In this document: one piece after another, positions 24,921-47,794 of the stretch
Position numbering within the stretch: the stretch's first letter is position 1
Layout of the letters: the number at the start of each line of letters is the position of its first letter
NCBI GenBank assembly: GCA_020152595.1
Contig: JAIGNY010000739.1
Location: 827,501-891,500, forward strand
Source: Chiridota heheva
Taxonomy: Eukaryota > Echinodermata > Holothuroidea > Apodida > Chiridotidae
Length of the DNA: 64,000 nucleotides
Direction of reading: 5' to 3'
The notes under the pieces: generated by a model
The model's database searches: none
What the model was told of the DNA's origin: nothing
The model's input: the letters and a program-made list of their open reading frames with translations, nothing else
Position numbers and translations under genes: made by a program

Positions 24921-25594
24921 CAGACTGCTGAAATATTAGTACATTCCTTTATTACTTTAAAGGTAGATATCGGAAATTCCCTGTTGTATGGCATCACAAA
25001 AACACAGCTGAACCGGCTTCAAAGAATTTAGAATATTGAGGCAAGACTAATAACTTTCAATAAGCCCTCTGCTCATATTACACCAGTTTTGTGTAAACTT
25101 TATTGGTAACCACTTAAACAACGTATTGTATTAAAAGTAGCCTTGTTTGTTTACAAAATTGTACATGGCTCTGCGCCATCTTACCTGTGTGAACTCGTTG
25201 ACCTGTATGTTCCAGCACGTGAGAACTTGCGTTCATCGTCTTCAGGAAAGAGTCGCGAGAAACCAGTGGGGATCAAGATCATTTTATGTCGCAGCGGCCA
25301 AAGTGTGGAATGGTCTCCCACAAACATCCGCTAGTTACCTGGACAGTTTCAAAACTGGTTTAAAAACATTATTTTCCAAAAACCTTTCATGTTAATGTTG
25401 TACTGTTGTATGTTTATTCCAGCCTGGGATGATTTTGAAGTGTTTAACTGGCTTGTTTTTTTTTTTGCAAAGCGCCATGAGCGCCCTTTGGCGGATACCG
25501 GCGCTTTATCAAGTATACATTATTATTATCATTATTATCATTATTATTATTATTATTATCATTATTATTTTTATTATTATTATTTTTATTATTA
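24921..25594 (+). mobile_element. 5'-truncated CR1/L2-like LINE 3' end
   Basis: Conceptual translation shows the conserved C-terminal reverse-transcriptase tail: TKTQLNRLQRI, ITPVLCKLYW, ALFVYKIVHGSAPSYL, CELVDLYVPAR and then (in another frame) AAKVWNGLPQT. Frameshifts show it is dead. It ends with GGCGCTTTATCAAGTATACA followed by an (ATT)n tail, typical of these LINEs. It lies inside MITE copy A2, so it inserted later. Confidence 0.85.
25510..25594. repeat. (ATT)n microsatellite tail of the LINE
   Basis: Imperfect ATT/ATC repeats that form the 3' tail of the LINE inserted in MITE A2. The Tyr-rich frame is a by-product. Confidence 0.85.
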
Positions 25595-25725
25595 TAAGGC
25601 TCTAACGTTAGGATAGCAAAACATCATGGAAATTATCACAAAATGGCGGCTTCCATTTAGCAAAATGTTCCCATTAATAGGAACATTTATGTTCCCATTA
25701 ATAGGCATTCTACCGGACTGGTTAT

Positions 25726-27224
25726 TCGGTGGTATTTCCCGAGCCAATGTTATTATATATGCTAAAATCATTCGGATTGCTCGCCGAGCGAAATCCGAAC
25801 GAAAAACGGGATTTTGGGCTAGCCTCACATAAGCTCAAAATCCCTTAAAGTTATTGTTATTAACTATTATTGACACATAACTATTGTCAACCCCCTTCCC
25901 CCCTTCTCCCCCATATAGGGATATTATTGTGTGCTCTTCTTTCTTTTTTTTCTTCAGAGAAATTCAGACCAGTTTATATTCTCTGCCAGGGTCCGAAGTT
26001 ATGAGAAATTTTGTTTATGATGGTATCAATTGTTAATATTCGTCCTCTCCAACAAAATTATTAGGTGATCGTCAGCTTTTTCAAACAATGGCGTAGACAG
26101 CCTCCAAAATGTAGGTGTGGGAAGGAAGGGGAAGGGGGAGGGGGGGTACTCCGTGACCTTTATACAATTAAGGTCCAAAAAGGAATCCGGTCCCCTTTCC
26201 CCCACGGTGATAACGCCACTGGATGCTGAGTATTTTTAGCTACCAATCCAGCTGCTGAGATTTACAGCGAGCTTTGATGAATCATATCATGCATGATTAA
26301 TAAATCTTAAGAAATAATGAAGGACGTGTTTTATCTGTTTACGTACGAGCATTAGGGGAAACGCTCTAATAACTTCAATTGAGGACCGATTTCGTAACGT
26401 TTACATTAATCAGTATTTTTATGAAATATTATCATTTCAAAGGTCAACTTTTTCATAGAGCCAGCTCATCGCCAGCTCATCCATCCGTAAATTGTACGAC
26501 AAAAGTGCAAGCAACGGAAGTTTAACACGCTTATACCATTGTAGTACACGTGTTGTTTACTAATATGCTGCGAGACCAGGCGCACGCCGCTTGCTATCGG
26601 GGATCGATCGACAAACCACTGCCGACTCCTTTCGGGTCTTTTTGACGAAAATTTCCGTAAAGAGCGCATAGATTACTTTCTATACAAGAGTGTTGATCAA
26701 ATTATATCGTCTTTATTTTCTAGTCAGCCGTAAGAGACATAATCCGTTCGTTATGTCTGTTGACCGAGAAAAAGAGGAAGCGAAGTTGTTATACAAATGT
26801 TGGGATATTGATTCGGCAAAACTTATAAACTTTGTTTTAAAATTTCGGAAATTCCATGTTGACTCATGAGGGGATATTTTTCCAAAGGCAAAATAAACAA
26901 TCGACCCTCTTTAAATAGAATAGGCTAAGAGATAGCCTTACATATAATTTTCCAAAAAAAAATTAAAAGTTATTTCTAGATTTTTTGATTTCTCATAACA
27001 AGAGTGATTTTTTTATTTATCAAGTAATCAATAATCAGTTTTTTTTCCTTTCTAAGCAAAATTTGGCTTTTTTCCCCCTTTTTTTTTTCAAAATTGAATT
27101 TGCGTTTTGCGCTACCTGGCTACGGAGGATCATGATTGTACCTGTGCTTTTAAAAAGCTGGAAGCCAATGGCTGCAACTATAGCTATCAGAGGCGATGCA
27201 AAATCCAAAAATTCCCCAAATTAA
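25726..27224. other. No gene seen
   Basis: AT-rich. A possible small element with GGCGTAGAC / GATAACGCCACTG ends spans about 26090-26222. No exon-like frame. Confidence 0.4.
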
Positions 27225-27430
27225 ACAAAATTTTTAGAAAATGAACGAAATATTCTGGAAATGATGAAAATTTTCCGAAACTGAAGGAAATCCCCCGGAA
27301 ATTGAAGGGGATTTCCAGATTAGCAGCAACTTTTGATGAAAACTTAATTTACCAACGCAGTTTTTTCACTTTTCACCGGATTTTCCCCCCTCCCCCAAAA
27401 GGTCACCTTTTCTACGCCCCTGATAGCTGT
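27225..27430. repeat. GGAAATTGAAGG array ending in a CAGGGGCGTAGA-type terminus
   Basis: Short array related to 23575-23860, ending at TCTACGCCCCTG (27409-27420), the inverse of the CAGGGGCG-type end seen at 8165. This supports the view that the arrays are the interior of a hAT-like element family. Confidence 0.5.
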
Positions 27431-27659
27431 GTAAACCTTCTCTTCGAAATCTTTGCGACTTTGGCTGTCTGGTAATAAAGTTGGTCATTGTCAATTGAAT
27501 TGATATAGGAGGACCAGAGTCAAAAATTGTCCACTTTTGCCAGGAAATATTAAAAAGCGCAAAATAAAAAAAGTAAGTCGAAACAGTAAATTATTAGCAA
27601 CATAGTTTCGATGTCAAACTTTTAAAGGAAGTTAGTTCAGTAGTCAAGCAAGTTCATCC

Positions 27660-28865
<1,206 letters not shown>

Positions 28866-30040
28866 TAACCACTAAACTAATCCTTTAAGTGTAGATGGAA
28901 ATAAATATGTTGGTGAGAGTTCTGGGAAAATTATGTAAATACAAGTACGCTAGCCGCGCCCAGGAGTTCTTTGCCCCTCGTTAACATTTTCCAAAATTTA
29001 GGGGGTTATGGTAAGCTTAAAGTAAAAGAAGCTTCCCAAATTTGCATTTCTCCCATTTTTTGTGCAGCCACCCCTCCCCCCTCCCTTCAAAAAATAAAAT
29101 AATAATGAATCAATATAAAATCCGGTTTTGTTTTCGTTTACACAAAATTTATGCACACTTGCTGACTGTACTTTTCGAGAAAAAAACAAAGAATATCAAT
29201 TTCATATCAATTTGAAAGAAATCTGTCCAAAAATTGGTGATGACCTTTTGGGTCAATTTCATTTTTTGAATTTGCGGTCACGAACATTGTAAAGGTGCTA
29301 ACATGATTACGAATATGTATTATCCCCACTGGCACAGCTAGGCCTAATACGTCGCTGTTGACATAATCGACATACAAATATATCCATTCATTACAACTTC
29401 TGAATGTTATTATCAGCTGGTCGCCACGCAGGAAAATTCCCATCATGCACTTTGCCAAGCTGAGAGAAATCGTAATTAAATGGGATTCACTATCTTGTCT
29501 ATGTCACCCTCATACGCAAAAGTTAATTACATGTTTTATAGATAAATGTCGTTTTGTTTTACTTTGTCTTCCACTTGTTTTGACTTGAAGATTTAATTAC
29601 TCTACTTCCAACTGTTTATGACGAAAAACTTAACAAATGACTTATTTCACATTTTCACATCACTTATATCGATTATTTTCCGAATGATTTGATTCACGTA
29701 AAAAAGATATATAATTAATCCAGATTTTTAAGCTCGAATGAAAATAATAAGCCGCAAATGAAAAACTTCCTAATTAACCACTCATCAGCACGGGGCATTG
29801 TCGAACCGATCTTTGTAACAGATACAAAATGCTGAAGTCAATTGAAAATTTGAGCGTGCTTCAGTGCTAAAGCAAAATAAGAGTTAAATTTGGATGGATT
29901 AACAAGCGTGTATTGAACAATGAATACTAAATGTCGTGGAATGGGTAACATCATTGTCATGATTGTTAACTATGTTTTGATAAGGTTGCAAGAGTGAAGT
30001 TAATTAACACAGGATGACGGGAATGTTCTTTCTTTTCAGA
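28866..30040. promoter_or_regulatory. Upstream region of the eyegone-type gene
   Basis: AT-rich, no gene. Several TAAT-type homeodomain-like cores lie close to the promoter (ATAATTAATCC near 29710, CTAATTAACC near 29770, GTTAATTAACAC near 30000). Such motifs are frequent by chance in AT-rich DNA, so regulation is only suggested. Confidence 0.35.
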
Positions 30041-30043
30041 GGG

Positions 30044-30078
30044 TATAAAAATAGCAATGCAAGGGATAAAATCATATT
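30044..30078 (+). promoter_or_regulatory. TATA box and initiator of the Pax eyegone-type gene
   Basis: TATAAAA at 30044-30050 is followed by TCATATT at 30072-30078, which fits the YYANWYY initiator. The distance from the TATA first base to the initiator A (30074) is 30 bp, the canonical spacing. It predicts a 5' UTR of about 77 nt before the ATG at 30151. Confidence 0.65.
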
Positions 30079-30150
30079 CAGATGACACTTGTTGCGAAGT
30101 TGAAAAGAATATCTTTGAAAACTTGGTTGAATTCTGAGCGTGAACCAAAA

Positions 30151-38933
<8,783 letters not shown>

Positions 38934-39339
38934 GTTACGGGCTGATGGGAGAGATTTCGTATTAAAGGCCAGTTATCGTGTTAAAGTGGAGATGAATATA
39001 TACGTTTCTTATTTATCAAAATATTTACACAAATACTGACAAGTTAATCAATATCCGCTACGAAAGTGACGTCACTCTTATGGATCACATTTACTGATGA
39101 CGAGTGAAGCAATTTTCTTGGGACAAAAGTCCCTCTTTAGCCGGAAGCAAAACCGGGAGCAGATTCAGGGAAAAAAAGCAAGAAGAAAGATGTACTGCCA
39201 ATGAGCGTGTTTCAGCTTGGCTGCTTGCAAGGTGAACACGTAAAATCCATTGTCAAACTGGACAGCAGGCGATCAAACAGTGCCTTTTAAAAAATTTATT
39301 TTATAAATTTCGACTCGTAATATTCCCTCACCCCTCTGA

Positions 39340-39515
39340 AATTGTCTTTCATTTTCGGAATTTTTTTTCTTCGGATTTTCGGGATAATTTCTTTTAATTA
39401 TCAGAAAATTTTACTCATTTTGGGAATTTTTTTTTTGGGTAAATTCTTTCATTTCCGGACAATTTTCTTTGTTTTAAGAACATTTTCGGGAAATTTCTTT
39501 ACTTTTTAAGAAAAT
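39340..39515. repeat. Short TTTTCGGAAATTT-type array
   Basis: Imperfect units related to 8285-9065, downstream of the eyg stop codon. Confidence 0.5.
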
Positions 39516-39694
39516 AAGCAGTCAAAATTGTTTGGTTACATATATATATATATATAATGGACTAACCAAAAGGGTTTAAAACCTGGGGTGGAAGGGGGGG
39601 GGGTGCTAAGCTTTGAGCTACTTTGATGAGTGGGGCCACGACTTCCAGTTTGTGTGGTAAAAAAGCCATGAGATCAAATGCTCTCATATAGACT

Positions 39695-40317
<623 letters not shown>

Positions 40318-40373
40318 TTATTTATTTCCAAACCAAAGTGAGCCATTGATTGCAAACGAATTATCATTAAAGG

Positions 40374-40670
40374 AGCTCTAAGGCCGTTAGTTTTTGCTAA
40401 TTTCAAAGATATATTTCATATCTGTGGCTAATTTATGTAGATTTTAACCAATATAAGTCGCATCACACGGTCTGCTTTTTACACAAAAAAATCAGCAATC
40501 GCGCGCAAGCGAACAAATTCCAAAAAGTCAATGGGAAAACACGTACAAATTCCAAGCACTCGCGTCGGGATTTAGTTATGTTTATGATATTCCGTACTAC
40601 ACAGGTATTCGATTAAATGAGAGACTCATGAAAATATGCCCTCACTTTTCGGCCGAGAGCTCTTTTAATA
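40374..40670. repeat. Dispersed repeat, pair with 20286-20520
   Basis: Interior shared with the first locus. The right end (CCTCACTTTTCGGCCGAGAG) is the inverse of the first locus's left end, and the left end (GAGCTCTAAGGCC) resembles the inverse of the right end (GAGCTCTCGGCC), so this is probably a complete TIR element of about 300 bp. Confidence 0.6.
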
Positions 40671-42270
40671 TCATAGTCGTTAATCATTGCCGAGAGAGTG
40701 GCGCAAATCTGCAAATAATAACGTGTTATGTGGCGTCAGATCATACAGAGACTTGTCAGCTTGTGATAGTCCAAGTGATTCCAGCGAATAAGACAAGAAA
40801 AATCAGATCATCAAGAATATTTTGGCACTCAGAACTCATGAAAACACAAAAAATAGGATAAGATTTACTTCCGCCAGCTTACTTGGTCAACCGTTCAATG
40901 GCGCTGTTCGCAATTGTGTGTAAAAATGGTAGTCTGCTTTATTCATTGATATATATATAAACATTTTTTTCCAGAACTGAGTGTACTGAAATGTTTAGGT
41001 GCAATAAAATGTAAAAATAATTTTCAACTTTTGTTTATTAGAAATATTAAAAAAACTCATTAATTTAAGAAAACCCAGTGTTATTGCGGTGCAGTGTGTT
41101 TAAGCTTGTATTTCAGCAGAAAATTCGATGTCTGAACAAGTGAAAATTGTTATATTTTTACTCTCTCACTTTAAATCCCTTGGACCTTTTCAAATATCTA
41201 TTATTCTGATTTATATGCAGTCCGGCAGAAACCTCCTTTTTAGAAATTGCTCATATCATTAAAAATTAACAGATTGAGAATTTCCGGGCTAATAAAATGG
41301 GGCCGCCATCAGTGGCGTAAGTATAATATGAGTTCTCAGGAGATATACAGTAGCGCCGGACCGCCGGTGTAACCGGCCGGTACCTGATCCAAAGGGATCC
41401 GGCCTCAATGAGTTTTCAGTAACAAGAAGGGCCAATGGGGCCCTACGAATACATGAATAAGGGGCCTTTTTTTGGCCCAGCATCGGATCCCCCGCCGCCA
41501 ACCTTACGCCACTGGTCGTTATCTCGTCCAATGCACACATGTGTAAACGAATTTCAAATAGTTGTAGAAAATTTGACACGAATGGAAAAAAGAAAATGTG
41601 AATATTTTGTAATAGATGTCTTTCTCTCAATTTCGAAAAACATATTTATGAATATGCTTAGGCTAATCAGACAACGAAATAAATTTATAAGGTAAAATAT
41701 CGCCCAAATTTGGTGATGACTTATCCCCCATAGCGTTGTAGTTTCATTGCGACTTTTCGCGCTTCGACAAAATCAGATCATCAAGTATATATTTCCCGAT
41801 AATTACCACCCCATATCACCAATCACCCCAATCTGGTCATGAGAAAACATGAATTGCCTTATGTTTACTTATTGTTTTTTCAGTCGAATGTTCTATGAAT
41901 GGGAGCAGTAAAATATGATCCAAAAGTTTGTAATCATCATCATCATCAATAACAAAAATAGTTGAAGTTAACAGTGTGATGATTTCAGCGATATCACTTA
42001 TGATGTCAACTTGGCCTAATCATTAAAGCCAATTACGCAGAAAGGATACCCAGTGTCTTCCGTAGGACATCCCGCCTTCTTTCCTCCGCCTCCCGTGGGT
42101 GTTGTCATTTTCATATCTAGATAGCAGGAGGGTCAATTCCACGTTCTCCGTTATAAGACACGTCAATGGTTAGAGATAGGCTGCATTATTACTTGCAGCG
42201 CACTGGTAGGCTCCTCTTGGTTTAGTATTGACGTTAGAAAACGAAACATTTTCTGATTCGAAGATGTACA
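40671..42270. other. No gene seen apart from one MITE
   Basis: AT-rich intergenic DNA with a hAT-like MITE at 41310-41514. No exon-like frames. Confidence 0.45.
41310..41514. mobile_element. hAT-like MITE with CAGTGGCGTAAG ends
   Basis: CAGTGGCGTAAG at the left is matched by CTTACGCCACTG at the right. The interior has short palindromes (CCGGCCGG, GGGGCC). The 8-bp flanks (GCCGCCAT / GTCGTTAT) are only partly alike. Confidence 0.65.
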
Positions 42271-42283
42271 GAATAGTTTATGT

Positions 42284-43302
42284 TTAATCTTCTCTAGGCA
42301 ACCAAATATACCACGTAATAAGCGGATTCTCTGAATTAGCGTTGACCGGGTACGTTAAAATAAATTGACTCTCATCTTCAATACTGATAGCAGTGTTGTC
42401 TTCAACTTGAAATGGAATACATGCATTAGTCACTTGGCGAAAGTTTAAACATATATTGCCCTGTAATAGAAGATGGAGTTGAGCATACTGGAAATTCATC
42501 TCTCTTCGCAGTTTTGTTAACTAGGTCTCTATTAGGGTGTAGGATCCATCGCAAATTACAGTCACAGTGCCAAGGATTACCCGATATATAAAAATCAGCA
42601 AATTATTATATCTATATCACTTTCCAGGTTAAACGAATCTATTTTGTTATTTCTTATATCTAAAATGGGTGAAGTTGTAAGTTTATTGAAGTCAAAAACG
42701 TTGTCTATTCGCGCGATCCATTGTCATGCACGATAAGTTGTACACCGGGCAGAGTAAGGTCTTGGTTCACCTCGAATGTATTTGCTGGAAGCTCATTAAA
42801 CTTAATATGTGATCAATCGATTACGTAAATAGATCCGACAGCTGTCTCTTGGACAATATTTTGTGGTGAAATTCCGTAAAAAGATTGCCAGAGTGGTTCA
42901 ATTTTTCATAACTTAATCCCTGTAAGCCATTAAAAGTTCCTGAAAACTGATTTATATGATTCGCACTCAGGTCAACAATGTTTTAAAAAATTCCTCTGAA
43001 AACATTGAAAGAAGATGAACCTGCCGAAGTTATCTCATTATATGACAAATTAATTGTGTGAAGAAATTTTAAAATTAATCCTTCCAAAATCTGGTATCTG
43101 GATGAATCCTTTATTGCTGCAGTCAGTGATACAATCCTTAAGGATCATCCTATCTTCATACTTTGTAGTCAATGATACAATTCTCTTGGATCATCATATC
43201 TTCATACGTTGTACACTCGCATGTTCTAGGACAGGAACACTCAACTTGTACTCGCAGTAACACCATCACCAAAAGGAAAAACGCAGTCATATTGAATTGC
43301 AT
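42284..43302 (-). pseudogene. LRR receptor-like protein pseudogene (signal peptide, LRRNT, LRRs, LRRCT, Ig-like tail)
   Basis: From the ATG at 43302-43300 the minus strand reads a signal peptide (MTAFFLLVMVLLRVQVEC) and an LRRNT start CSCPRTCECTTYED. Then a 45-46-bp tandem duplication (43200-43111) breaks the frame. In shifting frames follow LRR pieces (INLSYNEITS, IVDLSANHINQF), then an LRRCT with GNPWHCDCNLRW around 42585-42550. A further open piece to 42284 (FQVEDNTAISIEDESQF, LITWYIWLP) resembles an Ig-like segment. Several stops and frameshifts make it non-functional. The domain order recalls LRR-Ig membrane proteins; the parent gene cannot be named. Confidence 0.75.
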
Positions 43303-43346
43303 CAGTGCGTACGATAAATACGATGTAATTAAAACTAACTTGCATA

Positions 43347-43583
43347 GGCAAATAGGCCCCGGGTTCAATCCTGGGGTGGGTAGACACGCCAGTGCACCAC
43401 AACTGGTTATCAAAGGCCGTGGACATTGACTTGGTTGCCGATGTTATGTCTGTCCGTGCGTCGTACCTGTGTTCTCGTCCGGGTCGTATTAAGCATTTCG
43501 TGATAGCATTTGTACTATCATAACCGAATACGCAGGCGACGACCCCGTCATTGTAATTGTGTGTTCAACTCTCTCTCTCTCTC
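43347..43583 (+). mobile_element. tRNA-derived SINE copy 6 (TC-tail type)
   Basis: Starts in the tRNA head (GGCCCCGGGTTCAATCCTGG) and runs to a (TC)n tail. Perfect 13-bp target duplication ACTAACTTGCATA at 43334-43346 and 43584-43596. Inserted about 45 bp upstream of the LRR pseudogene start. Confidence 0.93.
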
Positions 43584-43599
43584 ACTAACTTGCATAAGG

Positions 43600-46497
43600 C
43601 AGAATACATTAAAAAAAGAACTAGACCGAAAAGAGACTAAGATATTCGGAAAAGATTTTTGACCAAAGTGGAGAGCTAAAAAAACAATCTCTTACATTAT
43701 TAAAAACCAATCTCTAACATTATTAAAAACTAATAAAATGTTATCACTGCAGGAAACACAGGTCACTGCAAAACGGGTCACTGTGTATTTGAAGAAGAAA
43801 ACAATCGGAAAAAGACGCCCTCGCTATTAATGGGCATAATTCACCTTTAGCATTTGTAGAATATGACTTCGATCTAGATAGCAGTAACGTAGATCCATTT
43901 TGAAATATAAGGGGACGCAGGTTGGGGAAGCGCGAGCTTTGCGGCGTGAGGTCTGCGTAAGAACCCATGTTGAGGTGCAAGATGGAAACGTCCTGTTGAG
44001 GGTGCAGGGGCAAAGCCCTGGTTGGGTCCGGCCCCTGGGATATTCACAATTTTAGAGTAAAAATCGAGTCAAAAATAATATGAAACCATGCTTCGGTTGT
44101 AGACACAGGCTTGCAATGTTATTTGTAATATAGCTGGCTTTCTAATGTTTAATAGTTTGGAAGAAAAATGAATTTGGATACTAGTAGGGATCAATAGTAA
44201 TTTAACTATTTAAGAACAAAAATTAGAAACATATTTTTTCATACTTAGAAACATGTATTTATTATATAATTATTTCCCCATATATCTCTGAGCATGCATT
44301 GCCAATTAAGGAAATTTCATCAACTAAAAAGGTTTTCTCTCTGCTCTTTAACAGTTTATTTAATCCGCTCATTGGCATCTCTTGTTTGTTGCCATACTAA
44401 TTTTTCGACATCATTATAGTTTATTATGTACGTATCAAAATAGTTAGTAGATGATTTTGTGCCTTAATTATTTAAACGGATATACACAAAGCTGTATATG
44501 TTTACAAAAATTGCAAATTGGCCTTTTTAAATTACCGCTCTAGCATGTACAAATGTAAATGCGAACCACAGATTATTAACTGATTTTGCAAAGCGAGAAC
44601 TTTGAGTCCATGGACTTATTAAAATCCTGTTTAATTATTACTAATCGAACTTCCAATTGAATAAATTTAAAAAAAAATCGTAGGCCTATATGACAGAAAT
44701 GCAAAGCAATTCCCAAGATCTTTATGAAATTTTTGGCAATAAGTGTTGGCAAATTCAGCCATTTATCTTTTTGAGTATTCATAAAGAGTTTAGTCGGATC
44801 CCACTGTGATCATTAAAACTCATATCAATGGATTCCAACCCATTTAAAATATATTTTCAAAAGAAAATAGAAGCTATCCAACAGAAAATATAGATAAAAA
44901 GACTAATATATCTGCAGACAGTGTGTAGTTAAGAGCCTATCTGTAGCTAATGGAGTTTCTAAGGATAGAGTTGTTTTACCCTTTGGTGGTAACTTATTTT
45001 TCACAATGACCCTTGCTATTTAATCAATGCATTTTATCCTTCAGGTTAAGAGTTTTGTTTCGCTGTCTTGAGTAGGCCTATATTATGTGAATATCGAGCA
45101 GAATTAGCTGCACATTTTAACTGATTATATTGATCAAAACTTTTATTTTCTTTCAGACAAACGTTACGACGTTTCTAATGATACATGCATAACTGCATAA
45201 GCGATAAAAAACAATTCAAATACAATTATAAGTAAATGCAAAGCCTTACTATCAACACATTAGATTACCGCACGCTTAATTGAAAGATATATTTTATGAA
45301 ACACGGTTCTTCATTTCGTTCAAACACCATCCAACTTTCGTACTTCAAGATATAAATGTACTATGATTGATTCTCTTAACGTGGCTTGTTCACCCGCAGA
45401 TAAAAGCAACGAAATATCATCAATCTGGACTTGTGCGTCACAACCAAAACCATTATCAGTGCGGGAGCAACCCGAAACACTGGGTACTTTGAAATCCAAA
45501 ACATTGGGTGCTTTGATGTATTACGTCATCACATAAGCCTACACATTTGACTAGTCCACACTAAACGCATGAGGTTTCTCATTTTCCGCTCCGGATTGTC
45601 CAAAATTTCACTGGATACCCTGAAATTTTGGAGACGGATAGTAAATAGATATTCAAAACTTTTTCCCGCTGCTTTTTGAAATTCACGGTCGCCTTTTTGA
45701 GAAAATTAATAAAACAGATTATGCGCAATCTATTATAACTAAATGATCACTATCCCCTTGAAGAAGGAAGGAGGTGCCCTTTTCAAAATTGGGGGCAAAC
45801 GGGGATAAGGTGCCCTTTTGAAAGTTGAGGGCGGAACGAGGCAGTAGGTGTCCTTTTGAAAATAATTCATTTTGAAGATTGATAGCAAATAAAAATCCAC
45901 TCACTCACTATTCAGCTAATCCTACATGACATAGTAAATAAAAGTTGTAACATACATTAATATTTCTTTGTCAAAATTAATTAAAGCATATCATTTACCA
46001 GGGACCCTACACCGAAGGCCGTGAATGGAGGGGCTTCGCTTAATAATTGTATAGCATAATTTTAAAAAGTAGGCCTTAGACCTATTCGCCCGGCTGCCCG
46101 ATGGGTAATTGCCAACATTGTTCCTGGCTCCCCAATGTCAAGCGGGAAATGTTAAAAGCGTATGTAGGGGAGGGTGAGGGGGTGGTTGGCATCACAAAAT
46201 TACGCTAAGGTACAAAACATCACCATATTACACACTTAGAAAGAAAGTGGTGTGGGTCAAGTGCTTCTTGTTCCCCCCCCCCCAAATCTTGAATATGCTC
46301 CGAAAAATGACAAAAGTGCCCCTCAATTACTGTCAAAAAAGTGCCTTCACTTGATTTTCTACCACCCTTGCCCCGAGTTCCTTACACCACCCCTGGTAAT
46401 ATCTTCAACAATTTGACAAAAAAGAAGAAGTTCACCCACTCGTAAAGATGAGTTATGGTTATTCATACACCAACCTAATAGGTATGTATTTAAATCA
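43600..46497. other. No gene seen
   Basis: Long AT-rich stretch. Recurring GTGCCCTTTT/GGGGCAC words near 45770-45860 and a C-run near 46275. No exon-like frame. Confidence 0.5.
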
Positions 46498-46498
46498 A

Positions 46499-46760
46499 GG
46501 GAGGCAGGTAGCTCAGTCGGCTAAACGTGCAAAGATGCTGTATATCCCAGGTTTGAGTCAATGTCAATTTAACCAGCAATTTTTCCACAGATATGCAGAA
46601 CGATATACGCTGACATCATGCACAAAGATTTGTCTTCTGCATCACACACCTTCTCCCCACCTAACCTTTGAGAAACGTCCAATGCGATGGGAGGAGATTC
46701 ACCCCCGACTGGTTCTCTGAACGCTTCTCGAAAAGAGCAGGGTGTTAACACGGTGTTCTT
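46499..46760 (+). mobile_element. Second tRNA-derived SINE-like element
   Basis: The head GGGAGGCAGGTAGCTCAGTC contains a perfect A box (TAGCTCAGTCGG); 34-36 bp on comes a B-box-like GGTTTGAGTCA. The head is too degraded for a working tRNA and is followed by unrelated sequence. It differs from the TGGTGTAGCGG SINE. The right end is uncertain. Confidence 0.55.
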
Positions 46761-46983
46761 CTACCTCCCATCCTAGCAAATTCCTTGGGTCCATACTGAA
46801 AAGAAGTCATTGTGACTAACGTGTGCTTTCCCTGACATATGCCTGAACTGCAAAACATCTAAGAAGGGGAATTCATAAGTCTGTTAAGTTCCCAATATCC
46901 GACTTATTACAGGGGTTGTGGTTAAGTCTGCAATGTGTAATTTCTCAGCACAAACACTTGTCCTAATATTTGATCCCTTTAGT

Positions 46984-47175
46984 TTACATACACTGTAAAA
47001 AATAAGTGGAAATATACAATTTTGCCCTTGCAGCTGCTAAAGCACACTGTTTAGAAGGCTTCAGATTGCTAGTAATGACAACACCTAGATCCCTTTCTTG
47101 ATGAACACAACCAAGATTTGAACCATTCATGCAGTAATCCAAAGTAACAATGACGCTTGACGTATAACATAACAT
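46984..47175 (-). pseudogene. CR1/L2-like LINE reverse-transcriptase fragment
   Basis: The translation contains YCMNGSNLG, ERDLGVVITSNLKPSKQCA and AAARAK, the conserved segment after the RT palm. Short and isolated, opposite in strand to the LINE at 47.8-49.3 kb. Confidence 0.75.
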
Positions 47176-47794
47176 AAGATGTATACGGGCTAAGGAGGGT
47201 TAGTCACCCCATAAAAAGCCCAAACTAATACAGAAACCAAAGTATGTCTAGTTACTTTTGAAGGAACTTGTGTTTATTAACACTAACGGTTACCTCTTCG
47301 AATGTCCACTCGATATAGACCTACTGTTACATATTGCATATGTTATCATGATAGGCTAATAGTAGCATATCATGTGATGATCGCCACACTTCACAACTTT
47401 TGAGTTGGACTTGAGTGAAGCGACAACCTCAGGGGTAGTGTACACATATGCGCATGCGTTCCTTTCGGTTATACTTGTTTATATCTTTTTGAATGTTTGG
47501 TTTTTAAAATAAAGATTCTGATTTAATTAGTTTACTTTTTGTTTTCTTATTCTGTTTGTTTGTAAATTACAGAAAAAGTACTGACAACAAGTTCCACACA
47601 TTTTTTGTATATGTAATTTTGGCTGTTCTGTTAATTTACATGCTGATTGTAATTTTACAAACAGGTTAGAATTTACATTAAAAAAGTGAAACTTGTTGCC
47701 ATGTTGAAAGTACATTTTTATGGTGTAAAAATACAGATCCTTGTAAAATGCCAATGATTTTTTGCTATTTGCCAGATTGTGAGAAATAAAGACT

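Larger units (their letters stand above)
24553..25720 (-). mobile_element. CAGTCCGG-family MITE copy A2, split by a LINE
   Basis: The left end TAGTCCAGAAGCATGCCTAT and right end ATTCTACCGGACTG are inverted termini. A perfect 5-bp duplication GTTAT lies at 24548-24552 and 25721-25725. Compared with the intact copy at 31397-31853, the sequence is interrupted after ACATTGCA (about 24920) and resumes at TAAGGCT (about 25594). Confidence 0.87.

Noticed and set aside
29207-29458. 83-residue minus-strand frame upstream of eyg
   Set aside because: No family motif, no splice context and length within chance for this base composition.
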